Assembly (NCBI GenBank): GCA_022360095.1
Contig: JAKSDK010000668.1
Coordinates: forward strand, 124,001 to 188,000
Reading direction: 5' to 3'
Source of the DNA: Phycisphaerales bacterium
GTDB lineage: Bacteria; Planctomycetota; Phycisphaerae; UBA1845; UTPLA1
DNA: 64,000 nucleotides
Position numbers and translations under genes: made by a program. This document shows positions 27,285-36,880 of this stretch, piece after piece. Under the pieces are notes generated by a model, which made no database searches, was not told the origin of the DNA, and saw only the letters and a list, made by a program, of their open reading frames with translations. Numbering within the stretch: the first letter of the stretch is position 1; each line of letters opens with the position of its first letter.

Positions 27285-28474
27285 GGCGCTACCTCGCAAA
27301 TGAGATACTGTGGTTCTTTCACGTTCGTCGGACCAGACAAGTCTGCGCGCAGTTGCGCCGTGATCGTCGTACCGACTCCCTGCTGCGAACTGACCAGAAT
27401 CCTCCCACCGTGTACCGAAACGATACCCTTGCAAATCGCGAGCCCCAGTCCACTCCCTCTCACATAATCATCACCGGCTACGCCGCGATTCAATGCAAAC
27501 GGTTCTCCCAGCTTTGCCGCGATTTCGGGCGGCATTCCTTCTCCGGTATCGCAGACCTGAATCTCGATCCAGTCACCGTCGGCGTTCATCAAACGCTTTG
27601 CGCGCACTTCGATAGAACCTTTAGGCGTATGCATACATGCGTTGTTGGCGACGTTTAGGACAAGCCGACGGATGGCATTCCGATCGCCATTCATCACCAA
27701 TTCAGGTGGCTCGACGTCGAGTTTGAGTCGGACTTTTGCTTCATTGACCACGCCGGATAAGGGGATAAGCGCGTCCTCGCAGGCATCTCGCACGCTGAAT
27801 TCCGACCAATGCCACCGAGCGTAACCGCTGTTCGTGCGGGCCACTTCAATCAAATCGTTGACCTTGTCGGCCATCCGGATCGCTTCGTCACGAATATCTT
27901 CGATGAACCTGTCTTTTTCCGTCGAAATGCATGCACTGCTACTGAGAATGAACTCGGCCATGGCCCGCATGCTGGCGAGCGGGGTCCTGAGCTCGTGTCC
28001 GACCACGGTGAGCACCCGCTCGTTGGCACGCACCGCCTCTTGAAGGTGCTTGCGCTCCTGCTCAATCTGAAAACGCTCTATTTGTTCCTTCTCATGCCGT
28101 TTGCAGGCCGCAATCTCGTTTTGGAGTTCCTGGTTGGCCTTGACGAGTTCCTTCGTTCTCTCCAACACGCGTCGCTCCAGCGCCTTCGAGGAATGCCGGA
28201 ACCTCCGAAACACCACGAGCGACACACCTGATCCCAGTACCATGATGAGCACGGTCGTGCCCCATCTTTCGAAAAGACCTTCCCCGGTCTCCGCAATAAC
28301 CGGGCTTTGGAGGTGAATGCTTCCCCCCCTCCCTTGATCCTCTCCCACGGGCGCTCCCTGTAAGTCGACGGACGCAATTGCGCAAAGTACCAGCATGATA
28401 CTCAGGGCATGCATTGTTCGTTCGTGCATGACACGAGCTAACCGGCTCACACGATTGGATGTACCATGGCCCAT
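27281..28474 (-). CDS. Membrane-bound sensor histidine kinase
   Basis: This 397-residue protein has an N-terminal hydrophobic stretch (~21-38), a short external segment and a second helix (~72-90). A coiled-coil (~95-150, 'LERRVLERTKELVKANQELQNE') leads to HisKA with His160 in 'VGHELRTPLASM'. The HATPase_c domain (~255-385) has 'NVANNACMHTPKG', 'DTGEGMPPE' and 'GSGLGLAICKGIV'. The sensing segment is very short (~30 residues), so it may sense membrane state or a partner. Its stop overlaps the start of the REC-HDOD gene by four bases, so they are a cognate pair. Confidence 0.9.
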   Translation of the reverse strand: MGHGTSNRVSRLARVMHERTMHALSIMLVLCAIASVDLQGAPVGEDQGRGGSIHLQSPVIAETGEGLFERWGTTVLIMVLGSGVSLVVFRRFRHSSKALERRVLERTKELVKANQELQNEIAACKRHEKEQIERFQIEQERKHLQEAVRANERVLTVVGHELRTPLASMRAMAEFILSSSACISTEKDRFIEDIRDEAIRMADKVNDLIEVARTNSGYARWHWSEFSVRDACEDALIPLSGVVNEAKVRLKLDVEPPELVMNGDRNAIRRLVLNVANNACMHTPKGSIEVRAKRLMNADGDWIEIQVCDTGEGMPPEIAAKLGEPFALNRGVAGDDYVRGSGLGLAICKGIVSVHGGRILVSSQQGVGTTITAQLRADLSGPTNVKEPQYLICEVAP

Positions 28475-28710
28475 TGCATGCCTCGCTTGCTCGTACGGCC
28501 CAGCGCAGCGAGAAACTGGAATGTAGGTTATGAAATCGCGCTAGGTTGAGCACTCCGGCCCGTCTTGCTCAAAACGCTGATTTCATCAGAAATCGATGAA
28601 ACACTTCAAGAACTGTATCGACTTTGATTCTAAAAAAGATTAATTATGTCTACAATCCGATAAGGATAATCTATAAAGAGACTGTCCGATCTTTTTATCT
28701 CTTGCTCACA

Positions 28711-28727
28711 AGTAGAGACCGTCTACT
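28711..28727. promoter_or_regulatory. Inverted repeat immediately before the GNAT gene
   Basis: AGTAGA (28711-28716) and TCTACT (28722-28727) form a perfect 6-5-6 inverted repeat that ends 6 bp before the ATG. It could be an operator or an RNA hairpin masking the ribosome-binding region. No Shine-Dalgarno is visible outside it. Confidence 0.45.
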
Positions 28728-28733
28728 ACACGA

Positions 28734-29201
28734 ATGCCTACGTCACTCCAAGCGGACGCGAGTCAGAAAATGAATTTTACATGGAAATATGAAGAACGTG
28801 ACGTTGACTGGGAGGCCTTGTCAAATCTCTATAAGATCGCCCCCCTGGGAGAGAAAAAAGCCGGCGATCTTCAAACCGCTTTTAGCAATAGCAGGTATAA
28901 GTGCTTCATCTTTCGTGAATCACGTCTGATCGGAGTGGGCCGAGCACTTGCCGATGGCGTTGACTGTTCCTATATCTGCGACATAGCGGTCCATCCCGAT
29001 CATCAAGGCACCGGACTTGGAAAAAGCATCGTCCAGAAATTGACGGAGCTGTCAAAAGGACATCAAAAGATCATTTTATATGCCAATCCCGGCAAGGAAT
29101 CCTTCTACAAGAAATTGGGATTCAAGAAAATGAATACTGCCATGGCCATGTTTCAAGATGAAACACATGCGCTCAATGCAGGGTTAATCCATGAAACATG
29201 A
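28734..29201 (+). CDS. GNAT-family N-acetyltransferase
   Basis: This 155-residue protein has the GNAT fold. The central strand 'DCSYICDIAVHPDHQGTGLGKSIVQKL' carries the acetyl-CoA pyrophosphate loop (HQGTGLG), followed by 'KIILYANPGKESFYKKLGFKKM', a typical GNAT ending. The substrate cannot be inferred. The start could also be the ATG at 28770. Composition is unlike the neighbours: the line 29101-29160 within the gene has 23 G/C of 60, and 28621-28680 just upstream has 15 of 60. Recent acquisition from an AT-richer donor is therefore likely. A small inverted-repeat element follows it. Confidence 0.85.
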   Translation: MPTSLQADASQKMNFTWKYEERDVDWEALSNLYKIAPLGEKKAGDLQTAFSNSRYKCFIFRESRLIGVGRALADGVDCSYICDIAVHPDHQGTGLGKSIVQKLTELSKGHQKIILYANPGKESFYKKLGFKKMNTAMAMFQDETHALNAGLIHET

Positions 29202-29260
29202 TCAGCAGTTTGATGGATTGATCATCCAACGTCGGAGACATTCAAGCACTTCCTCCGTCT

Positions 29261-29355
29261 TAGGGCGGGTTCCACTCGCCGCGCCGAAGAGGCGTGTGCG
29301 CCTGTGTCCTCTTGATAGGCGTCTGCAAAAATAGCGGTGGGCGGAGCCCGCCCTA
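29261..29355. repeat. 95-bp element with terminal inverted repeats; includes a likely terminator
   Basis: The left end (29261-29280, TAGGGCGGGTTCCACTCGCC) matches the reverse complement of the right end (29336-29355) at 16 of 20 positions. The right arm alone is a 6-bp GGGCGG/CCGCCC hairpin with a 3-nt loop. On the minus strand it is followed 8 nt later by TTTTT, so it could terminate the kinase gene that ends at 29361. The layout resembles a REP-like or miniature inverted-repeat element. No other copy is evident in this window. Confidence 0.55.
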
Positions 29356-29360
29356 CGACC

Positions 29361-31973
29361 TTATCCTGAAGATGGCTGCGTCGATGCCGTCTCTAAAGCG
29401 CGCCAGTGTTCCGCCTTTTTAGACCATTCGTCGGCCTTGTCGGGCTTGGACCATGCTCGATACAGGTCGACGAGTCGTTCGGCAAGGGCACACTTTCGGG
29501 CAAGGGGGATGGCCGGATCGTCGCGTACGGCGTCGTAGGACTCGTGCAAAAGTCGCTCGGCCTCATCCAGGCGCCCGCTCGCACCGACGACGCTGATCAA
29601 GCTATCGGCGACCGTCAATGTGTCCGGATGTCCTCTTCCGTTCATTCGACGAAGAATGTCAAACGCTTCACGCAGACCCTCTTCACACGCTTCGAGGTTG
29701 CCGCGCACGAAATGCAGAACTGCGAGATTGTGCAAGCTCGTGGCGACGTCGGGATGATCCGCGCCAAACAGTTTGCGCCGAACCGCCAAGGCTTCGCGAT
29801 AGGTCTCTTCCGAACCGTCCAAATCACCTTTACTGTGGAGAGTCTGAGCAAGATTGTCGAGATTCGTTGCGACGTTCGGGTGGAGGTCCCCCACGATTCG
29901 ACGATTGACGTCGAGGGCCTCGCGAAAGTACGGCTCCGCCAATCCGTGCTCCCCACGAGCCAGATGCAAAGAGCCCATGTTGTTGATGGCCTCCGAGAGG
30001 ATCGGCTTGTCGACGTTTTCAGGACGTCGTGCAAATGAGAGCACCTCCTTCTGTAACTGTGCAGCTTCATCAAAACGTTTCAAGTCGAGCAAAGCCGTCG
30101 CCAGATCGTTCGCGCAGGCAGCCGCCTCAGCAGCCGCCGTTTCACCACGGCTGCGCTGAATGGCAAGCGCGGTTCGGAAATCCGGCTCCGCCTCGACCGG
30201 GCGTCCGGCGAATTTTCGTACCGTCCCCCGTTGCTGGAGGGCATCGGCATATTCCCCCGAGCTTTCCCCGAATAGGGATCGGTAGACGTCGACCGCAAAC
30301 TCAATTTGCGTTTCCGCAGGCGCGTATTGCGCCAACCCGATATACGTCCGGCCGACGGTCAACCGAACCGCGGCCTCGATCTCGGGTTGGTGTTTCATCT
30401 CGCCGCTATCAAGCCTGGCGACCGCACGATCAAGTGCTTCACGAACCGTCAGGTCGCGACGGGCATTGTTACGAGGGTCCGCCTCCGAAAGCATGTCCTG
30501 CAGAAAACGGTTGACGGCCTCCGCCTTATCAGCGGCGCGCCGAGCATCGTTCGCGCTGTGCTGCGCCAATTGGCGCTGGTCGTCGGCCAAGTCGAGAGCC
30601 CGCGTAGCGGCAACAAAACCGGCGATCGATACGAGGAACCCCACGGTGAGGGCTGCGCCCGTTCCTGTGATCGCGGCGATCGCCACGCGATTACGCCGAA
30701 CGAACTTGCGGATTCGGTATCCCGCCCCGGGCGGTCCCGCCAGAACCGGCTCGTTTTTCAAAAATCGTTCAACCTCAAGTCCCACGCCGTTTGCCGTCTC
30801 ATAGCGTCGTGCGCGGTCCTTCTCCAAGCATTTCATCACGATCCAGTCGAGCTCTCCGCGAACCTTCCGGATCAGCGTTCGCACGTCCGTCCCTCGACGC
30901 CGCGCGATCTCTGCCGACCTGCCGTCTTTCGGCACAGAAGAAACGCCGTCCAGCGCAGACAAACGAGCGCTCGGTCTGGGCGGTTCGACCTCTCTGACGA
31001 TACGTTGAATCTCCACATACCCTTTGTGGCGAAGTGTTTGCGGATTGAACGGCAGGGAACCCGTCACCAATTCGTACAACAAGACGCCTAACGAATAAAC
31101 GTCCGTCCGCGTGTCAATATCGACCTGACTTGTGTCCGCCTGCTCGGGACTCATGTATTCAAGCGTGCCGACCAGCATGCCCTCCTGCGTGAAAACGGAG
31201 TGCTCAGTCAAGCGTTGGTCCATGGCCTTCGCAACGCCGAAATCGATGACCCTCGCGACGGCCGCCGCCCCGCTTGCGGGACCCTGCTGAACGTCATCGT
31301 CGTGCTGCCCGTCGGCGTCCCTTGACATCACCAGGACGTTGGTCGGTTTGATGTCACGGTGGATGATACGCTTTTGGTGCGCATGCTGAACGGCGTGGCA
31401 GACCTGGACAAATAACTCCAGTCGCTCACGAAGCTCTAACCTGTGCCTGTCACAATAGGCTGTGATGGGCTCGCCCGGTACATACTCCATGACAAAATAC
31501 GGCCGCCCTTCCTCGGTCGCCCCGGCGTCAAGCACAGGCGCGATGTTCGGATGGTTCATCATGGCCAGCGCTTGTCTCTCGCTCTCAAAGCGAGCAATGA
31601 CTTCTCGCGTGTCCATTCCGGGTTTGATCACCTTGAGCGCGACGATCCGCCGAACGGGGGCTTCCTGCCGGGCGCGATACACCGTGCCGAATCCACCCTC
31701 GCCGATCGCTTCCAATGGTGTATAGCATCCGATGCGCGAGGGCAGAAACTCAGGTTTCCCTGGGATGACGTCCTCGGCTTCGCCCCTTCGGCGATCCAGG
31801 GTGGGCATCGCAAGAAAAGAACCCGCTTGCTCATGGGCGTTTATCAATCGCTCCACGGCCGCGCGCAGCTCGACGTCGCCTTCGCAGAGTCGCCCGAGCG
31901 ACCTGTCGCGATCCTCATCGGAAAGTTCAATCAGTTGCTCGAAGATTGATTTGACTCGCTGCCAATCGGCCAC
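29361..31973 (-). CDS. Ser/Thr protein kinase with C-terminal TPR array
   Basis: This 870-residue protein is read from GTG at 31973, which has GAGAGGGG just upstream and begins the family-typical 'VADWQRVKSIFEQLIEL'. The kinase domain is ~84-400: glycine loop GEGGFGTVYRA, Lys114, catalytic Asp207 in HRDIKPTN and DFG at 244-246, with a Gly/Ala/Asp-rich insert before DFG. A membrane helix lies at ~470-500. Residues ~560-850 are tetratricopeptide repeats with the recurring 'DLHPNVATNLDNLAQ' and 'ADHPDVATSLHNLAV' motif. It begins 32 bp after an ECF sigma gene on the same strand. Kinase-TPR proteins of this kind are a planctomycete hallmark, and the sigma factor is the likely partner. Confidence 0.93.
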   Translation of the reverse strand: MADWQRVKSIFEQLIELSDEDRDRSLGRLCEGDVELRAAVERLINAHEQAGSFLAMPTLDRRRGEAEDVIPGKPEFLPSRIGCYTPLEAIGEGGFGTVYRARQEAPVRRIVALKVIKPGMDTREVIARFESERQALAMMNHPNIAPVLDAGATEEGRPYFVMEYVPGEPITAYCDRHRLELRERLELFVQVCHAVQHAHQKRIIHRDIKPTNVLVMSRDADGQHDDDVQQGPASGAAAVARVIDFGVAKAMDQRLTEHSVFTQEGMLVGTLEYMSPEQADTSQVDIDTRTDVYSLGVLLYELVTGSLPFNPQTLRHKGYVEIQRIVREVEPPRPSARLSALDGVSSVPKDGRSAEIARRRGTDVRTLIRKVRGELDWIVMKCLEKDRARRYETANGVGLEVERFLKNEPVLAGPPGAGYRIRKFVRRNRVAIAAITGTGAALTVGFLVSIAGFVAATRALDLADDQRQLAQHSANDARRAADKAEAVNRFLQDMLSEADPRNNARRDLTVREALDRAVARLDSGEMKHQPEIEAAVRLTVGRTYIGLAQYAPAETQIEFAVDVYRSLFGESSGEYADALQQRGTVRKFAGRPVEAEPDFRTALAIQRSRGETAAAEAAACANDLATALLDLKRFDEAAQLQKEVLSFARRPENVDKPILSEAINNMGSLHLARGEHGLAEPYFREALDVNRRIVGDLHPNVATNLDNLAQTLHSKGDLDGSEETYREALAVRRKLFGADHPDVATSLHNLAVLHFVRGNLEACEEGLREAFDILRRMNGRGHPDTLTVADSLISVVGASGRLDEAERLLHESYDAVRDDPAIPLARKCALAERLVDLYRAWSKPDKADEWSKKAEHWRALETASTQPSSG

Positions 31974-32005
31974 AGAAGCCCCTCTCACGCAACCGGATCG
32001 TACAT

Positions 32006-32611
32006 CTACGCTTGAAGCTCCTGGTACAGCCATGCCCGGGCGAAAGCCCATTCGCGTTTGACGGTGCGCTCGGAACATCCCAAGGCCGCCGCAGTGTCCT
32101 CGACGCTGAGACCGGCGTAAAAGCGAAGTTGCAACACATCGGCCGCACGCGGATCCCGTTCAGCCAGACGGCTCACAGCGGCATCGAGCGCTTCGACTTC
32201 GTCCGGATCGGACGAGACGGCCAGGTCCACGGCATCAAGCGGCTCACGCTTAAGATCACCGCCGCGTTTGGACCGTCCGCGTCGGCGCGCGTGGTCGATC
32301 AAGATCCTACGCATGGCCTTTGCGGAGGCCTGGAAAAAAGCCGTTCGACTTGACCAGCTCAACGGATCACTGCCGACGAGCCGCAAATAGGCTTCGTGCA
32401 CCAGGGCCGTCGCCTGGAGCGTATGCCCTGGATTCTCCTGATGCATGTGGCTTCGGGCGAGTGCAAGCAGTTGCTCGTAAATCTGCGGAAACAAACGATC
32501 GGCCGCACCGTTGTCGCCTCGTGCAGCGGCGTGCAGGAGCCCCGTCACCGAACCGGTGGGTTCATGTTTCGCGGAACGCTCATCCGAGTCTGCGGAATCG
32601 TACCTTGGCAC
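32006..32611 (-). CDS. ECF-type sigma factor upstream of the TPR kinase
   Basis: This protein of about 201 residues is read from GTG at 32611 (GGAG 5 nt upstream). A longer frame back to 32677 would include the predicted promoter and is less likely. Region 2: 'LFPQIYEQLLALARSHM', 'TLQATALVHEAYLRLVG', 'FFQASAKAMRRILIDHARRRGRSKRGG'. Region 4: 'ERDPRAADVLQLRFYAGLSVEDTAAALGCSERTVKREWAFARAWL' in outline. The 'TLQATALVHEAYLRL' and 'AMRRILIDHAR' signature marks the sigma subgroup (ECF sub-family, HTH) often paired with kinases in planctomycetes. It is followed 32 bp later by the kinase gene. Confidence 0.9.
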   Translation of the reverse strand: MPRYDSADSDERSAKHEPTGSVTGLLHAAARGDNGAADRLFPQIYEQLLALARSHMHQENPGHTLQATALVHEAYLRLVGSDPLSWSSRTAFFQASAKAMRRILIDHARRRGRSKRGGDLKREPLDAVDLAVSSDPDEVEALDAAVSRLAERDPRAADVLQLRFYAGLSVEDTAAALGCSERTVKREWAFARAWLYQELQA

Positions 32612-32647
32612 GGGTTCTCCAGTTCGCTCCAGCCGGTACAAAAAGCC

Positions 32648-32677
32648 ATTATAACAAACGAATGAGCGTGGTTCCAA
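32648..32677 (-). promoter_or_regulatory. Sigma-70-like promoter for the sigma/TPR-kinase unit
   Basis: On the minus strand TTGGAA (32677-32672) and TATAAT (32653-32648) are separated by 18 nt. The TATAAT is a perfect consensus. Transcription would begin near 32641, giving a ~30-nt leader with GGAG before the GTG at 32611. The pair looks like a housekeeping promoter, so the module would not depend only on its own ECF factor. Confidence 0.55.
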
Positions 32678-32743
32678 GCATGCATGCCGCGAGAATCGGA
32701 CGTCCCCGCTCCTGCTCCTCAGCCTCTTTCGGGTCCGTCAACG

Positions 32744-33322
32744 TTATTCGTCCGCCGTCAGGATTTGGTACAACCGTGTCCGCGCATAGGTCCACTCACG
32801 GGCAACGGTGCGAGGGGAAAGGCTCATCAACTTGGCCACCTCGTTGACATCAAGACCCGCATAGAAGCGGAGCTTCACCACCTCCCCGGCTCGCGGGTCC
32901 TCTTGCGATAGGCGTGAAACAGCCTCGTCGACAGCCACGATTATCGTGGAATCCTGATCCACCGCCAAATCGACGACATCAGGGATGAGCGGGACACGGT
33001 TGCCTGCACGTTTCTTGCTCCCCTTCTTACGAGCGTGATCAATCAGGACCCTGCGCATCGCTTCCGCCGCCGCTCCGTAGAAGTGCGTTTGCTGTTCGGC
33101 GGACACATTGCGATCGCCATGCAACCGCATGAGCGCCTCATGAACCAACGCCGTCGCTTGCAGTGTATGCCCGCGGCGTTCGTCCATCATGCGCTGCTGC
33201 GCAATCGCTCGAAGCTTTGCGTAGACGATCGGTGTCAACGCCTCCTGGACGTTTTCGTCATTCGACTCCGAGTTCAACACACGGGCAAATTGAGTGGTCA
33301 GATCATCGTGATCCATCCTCAT
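32744..33322 (-). CDS. ECF-type sigma factor (second of tandem pair)
   Basis: This 192-residue protein starts at the ATG at 33322 (AGGA upstream). It has the same subgroup signature as the downstream sigma factor: 'TLQATALVHEALMRLHGD', 'AAAEAMRRVLIDHARKKGSKKRAG', and region 4 'EDPRAGEVVKLRFYAGLDVNEVAKLMSLSPRTVAREWTYARTRLYQ' in outline. It lies 132 bp upstream of the next sigma start, on the same strand. Two related sigma genes in tandem before one kinase suggests duplication. Which of them the kinase acts on cannot be read from sequence. Confidence 0.9.
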   Translation of the reverse strand: MRMDHDDLTTQFARVLNSESNDENVQEALTPIVYAKLRAIAQQRMMDERRGHTLQATALVHEALMRLHGDRNVSAEQQTHFYGAAAEAMRRVLIDHARKKGSKKRAGNRVPLIPDVVDLAVDQDSTIIVAVDEAVSRLSQEDPRAGEVVKLRFYAGLDVNEVAKLMSLSPRTVAREWTYARTRLYQILTADE

Positions 33323-33493
33323 TGTTCCTGTCCGATGTGCCGAAAAAGCCGCCTCACCTTCCGAAAAACTCGATTCCGAAAATTTTTGATCTAAAAGCGG
33401 CAGTTCCCGAGTCCATTCTACGCCATCCCGTGCATTGGTTGAACCCGGCTCCAACGAGAGAAATCTGAAAGGGGCCTTTTGCAAGGAGACGAC

Positions 33494-35716
33494 ATGATGA
33501 TCACGCAACTGGAAACCATCACGACGCACGGTGAGGGCCGGAAAGGCCGACGGCACGACATACGCCGACCGAAACCCGGAAGCAACGGCAGATCCTCCCA
33601 TACGCCCGCGCCCGTGATGTTCGCCGAGGACGTCTTCACCTTAGAGACGATGTCCGCCCGGCTCCCCGCGGAGATCCTTGCATCGCTTAAAGATACAATC
33701 CATCGGGGCAAACGCCTCGACCCAACAATCGTGGGGCCCGTGGCGGATGCGATGAAGGCCTGGGCCCTTGAACGCGGTGCTACGCACTACTGCCACTGGT
33801 TTCAACCGCTCACCGGCGGAACCGCCGAAAAGCATGAGGCCCTCTCGATTTCCAACGGCCACGGCGGCGAACTCTCATCCTTCTCGTTGTCCAATCTCCT
33901 GCAGGGCGAACCGGATGCTTCGAGCTTCCCGTCGGGTGGTCTTCGGGCCACAAGCAAAGCTCGTGGATACACCGTCTGGGACCCGGCCAGCCCGGCGTTC
34001 ATCAGCCGGGTTGGCAATACGGCTACGCTTTGCATCCCCACCGCGTTTATTTCGTGGACGGGTGAATCCCTTGACAAGAAAACACCGCTTCTTCGTTCCA
34101 TGGAAGCCCTGTCCAAACAGGCCATGCGCATTCTGCGAATCTTCGGTTCGGACACCGGCGTTTCGCGCGTCGTCACGTCACTCGGCGTTGAACAGGAGTA
34201 CTTTCTCGTTGACGAATCGGCCTATCAAAATCGACCTGATCTCGCCGTGTGCGGACGAACGGTGTTCGGCGCGCCTTCCCCCAAGGATCAGCAGCTTTCC
34301 GATCACTACTTCGGCGTGATCCCGGAGCGCATACGGGCTTTCATGGCGGAGGTCGAACGTGAGCTTACGCGGCTGGGCGTCCCGATTGCGACCAGGCACA
34401 ACGAAGTCGCCCCGGGTCAATACGAAATCGCCCCCCTCTTCGAAAATACAAATGTGGCCTGCGATCACCAGATGATCATCATGGAAACCTTGAGCCACGT
34501 GGCCGCTCGTCATGGCATGCGCGCGTTGCTCCATGAGAAACCCTTCGCCGGCATCAACGGTTCGGGAAAACACAACAACTGGTCGATGTGCACAGACACA
34601 GGAACAAACCTCCTCGATCCGGGAGAAAACGCTCACGAGAATTTACAGTTCCTTGTCTTTCTGACGGCCGTCATCGCCGCTGTCGAAGAAAACGCGGCCA
34701 TCCTTCGGGGTTCGATCGCTTCCGCCGGCAATGACCACCGTCTCGGCGCCAACGAAGCGCCCCCGGCCATCATGTCCATCTTTCTAGGCGACGCATTGTC
34801 GGACCTCGTCGGTCAAATCGAGCGCGGATCGCTGAACAGCACACCGGCCTCGGGCTCGCTCGACGTCGGGGCCGCGATTCTGCCGACGCTGGAACGGCAC
34901 TCCGGCGACAGAAACAGGACTTCGCCCTTTGCCTTTACGGGCAACAAGTTCGAGTTTCGCGCGGTCGGCGCCTCAATGACATGTGCCTGGCCGAATACCG
35001 TCCTGAACACGATCGTCGCAGATCAGTTGGAACGAATTGCTACGGCGTTGGAATTGGCGATCAAGGACAACACCACGAAGATCATGATGGAAAGAGTCGT
35101 CGGCGCCATCCTGCAGGAACTGATCAGCAAGCACAAGCGGGTCATCTTCGACGGGGACAACTACGACCCACAATGGCATGACGAGGCCGAGCGGCGCGGG
35201 CTTCCCAACAACCGCCATACGGCCTCCGCGCTGGCCGCGTTCAACAAGCCGGCGGTCGCTCGAATGTTCGACCGCCACGGTGTGATGACGCCGCAAGAGC
35301 TGGACGCACGAATCGCCGTCCTGGCCGAGAATTACGCGACTCAGCTGCGCATCGAAGCAGATACGATGCTCCAGCTCGGGCGAACGCGCATCGCTCCGGC
35401 CGCCTACGCCCATCTCAATCGGATCGGGAATGCGGTGGAGAACAGCCTATCCGCCGGTCTGAATGCGGACCGGCGCAGCCGTGCGCTCCGCACCATCAGT
35501 GAGCGGCTTGATAAGTTCGAGGACTCGTTGGCAATGCTGGAGATTATGACTCAGCAATCGACGGACTCGACTCCGACTCAAAACGCAAATTGGTGCGCTC
35601 GCGAACTGCGAGCCGCCATGCAACGAGTGAGAACATGCGCAGATGCCCTCGAAGTCGTCGTCGATGAACGCGAATGGCCGCTCGCCTCCTACAGAGAGCT
35701 TCTGTTCACGCGTTGA
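33494..35716 (+). CDS. glnN: Type III glutamine synthetase
   Basis: This 740-residue enzyme starts at the ATG at 33494 (AAGGAG 6 nt upstream). It joins ammonia and glutamate using ATP in the cytoplasm. GSIII enzymes are long (~700-740 residues), and this fits. The markers are the N-terminal '[22 protein letters not shown]', '[10 protein letters not shown]', '[16 protein letters not shown]' and '[13 protein letters not shown]', the ATP/glutamate-site motif, with '[13 protein letters not shown]' and '[13 protein letters not shown]' further on. An extra, poorly conserved ~45-residue N-terminus (basic, '[12 protein letters not shown]') precedes the domain. It is followed 34 bp later by a glutaminase gene, the reverse activity. 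Confidence 0.96.
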   Translation: MMITQLETITTHGEGRKGRRHDIRRPKPGSNGRSSHTPAPVMFAEDVFTLETMSARLPAEILASLKDTIHRGKRLDPTIVGPVADAMKAWALERGATHYCHWFQPLTGGTAEKHEALSISNGHGGELSSFSLSNLLQGEPDASSFPSGGLRATSKARGYTVWDPASPAFISRVGNTATLCIPTAFISWTGESLDKKTPLLRSMEALSKQAMRILRIFGSDTGVSRVVTSLGVEQEYFLVDESAYQNRPDLAVCGRTVFGAPSPKDQQLSDHYFGVIPERIRAFMAEVERELTRLGVPIATRHNEVAPGQYEIAPLFENTNVACDHQMIIMETLSHVAARHGMRALLHEKPFAGINGSGKHNNWSMCTDTGTNLLDPGENAHENLQFLVFLTAVIAAVEENAAILRGSIASAGNDHRLGANEAPPAIMSIFLGDALSDLVGQIERGSLNSTPASGSLDVGAAILPTLERHSGDRNRTSPFAFTGNKFEFRAVGASMTCAWPNTVLNTIVADQLERIATALELAIKDNTTKIMMERVVGAILQELISKHKRVIFDGDNYDPQWHDEAERRGLPNNRHTASALAAFNKPAVARMFDRHGVMTPQELDARIAVLAENYATQLRIEADTMLQLGRTRIAPAAYAHLNRIGNAVENSLSAGLNADRRSRALRTISERLDKFEDSLAMLEIMTQQSTDSTPTQNANWCARELRAAMQRVRTCADALEVVVDEREWPLASYRELLFTR

Positions 35717-35750
35717 AGTCGAACGGTTGGCAGTGCACGGAGCCTTGACC

Positions 35751-36878
35751 ATGATCGTCCACAATGAATCAATATCAGTTCGCCAGAGTACGACGCGCTT
35801 TCGAATTCTCGCCGCGCTCAACGAGCTGCATCTGAAATACCAGGATCTCGGTGACGGCACGGTGGCCGACTACATTCCCGAGCTTGCAAGGGCAAACCCG
35901 GACTGGTTTGGAATCTGCGTCGTGACGGCCGACGGCCAGGTTTACGACGTCGGGGATTTCGATAAACCTTTCACCCTTCAGTCGATGTCCAAACCCTTTG
36001 TGTATGGACAAGCACTGCAGGATCGCGGACGAGACTTCGTGTTGAGCCGTGTCGGCGTTGAACCCACGGGGGATGCATTCAATTCGATCATCAAACTCGA
36101 TGCGACGAATCGGCCGCACAACCCCTGCGTGAATGCCGGGGCGATCGCAACGACCGGTCTGATCCACGGCGCCGATCCCACCGAACGCCTGAATCGGATG
36201 CTCGACATGTTCAGCAAGTATGTCGGGCGCGACGTCCACGTGGACATGTCCGTCTTCATGTCCGAGCGGACGACCGGACACCGAAATCGCGCGATCGCAC
36301 ACTTGATGCTGAACTTCGACATGATCGAAAGCAACGTTGATGAGGCGCTCGATCTCTATTTTCAACAATGTTCCGTCCTGGTGACCTGCCGCGATCTGGC
36401 CGTGATGGGCGCCACGCTCGCGAACGGTGGAGTGAACCCTCTCACCGGACAACGTGCTGTTTCGCGCAACTACTTGCGCGACATATTGACCATCATGTTC
36501 AGTTGCGGGATGTACGACTACGCCGGCGCATGGGCTTACACGGTCGGATTGCCGGCGAAGAGCGGCGTGACAGGCGGCATTGTCGCGGTCCTCCCGGGCC
36601 AACTCGGCATCGCCGTGTATTCGCCGCGCATTGATGAGCATGGGAACAGCGTTCGAGGGATTCAGGTCTGTGAAGATTTGTCCCAGAACTTCAACATGCA
36701 CCTCTTTGACAGCATGCTTCATGAAAGTGTTTTTCTACGTCGCCAATCGAACAAAGATGCGCCGCCCGAAGATAGGCGTTCAAACGGTCGCATTCGATTC
36801 GTCGATGAAACCGATCACGACGAACGAATCGATCATGAACTTGCCGTGGACGGGAAGGATATCCGCGAAGGAGTATGA
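35751..36878 (+). CDS. glsA: Glutaminase (serine-dependent beta-lactamase fold)
   Basis: This 375-residue enzyme starts at ATG 35751 (CGGAG upstream). It hydrolyses glutamine to glutamate and ammonia. The catalytic Ser-x-x-Lys motif is Ser78-Met-Ser-Lys81 in 'LQSMSKPF'. Other markers are '[10 protein letters not shown]', '[12 protein letters not shown]', 'NRAIAHLM', '[21 protein letters not shown]' in outline and '[11 protein letters not shown]', followed by '[13 protein letters not shown]'. Usual length is ~310 residues. The extra ~60-residue C-terminal tail (rich in Asp, Arg, Glu) is not part of the catalytic domain. It ends two bases before the Amt-tail-like small gene, so the three genes glnN, glsA and the small gene probably form one operon. 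Confidence 0.95.
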   Translation: MIVHNESISVRQSTTRFRILAALNELHLKYQDLGDGTVADYIPELARANPDWFGICVVTADGQVYDVGDFDKPFTLQSMSKPFVYGQALQDRGRDFVLSRVGVEPTGDAFNSIIKLDATNRPHNPCVNAGAIATTGLIHGADPTERLNRMLDMFSKYVGRDVHVDMSVFMSERTTGHRNRAIAHLMLNFDMIESNVDEALDLYFQQCSVLVTCRDLAVMGATLANGGVNPLTGQRAVSRNYLRDILTIMFSCGMYDYAGAWAYTVGLPAKSGVTGGIVAVLPGQLGIAVYSPRIDEHGNSVRGIQVCEDLSQNFNMHLFDSMLHESVFLRRQSNKDAPPEDRRSNGRIRFVDETDHDERIDHELAVDGKDIREGV

Positions 36879-36880
36879 TA

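Noticed and set aside
28734-29201. GNAT gene as the acetyltransferase of the graspetide pathway (MvdB-like)
   Set aside because: It is ~24 kb away, on the other strand and compositionally foreign; nothing links it to the operon.
32612-32677. N-terminal extension of the second sigma factor
   Set aside because: It overlaps a TTGGAA-TATAAT promoter; a GTG with GGAG at 32611 is a more credible start.
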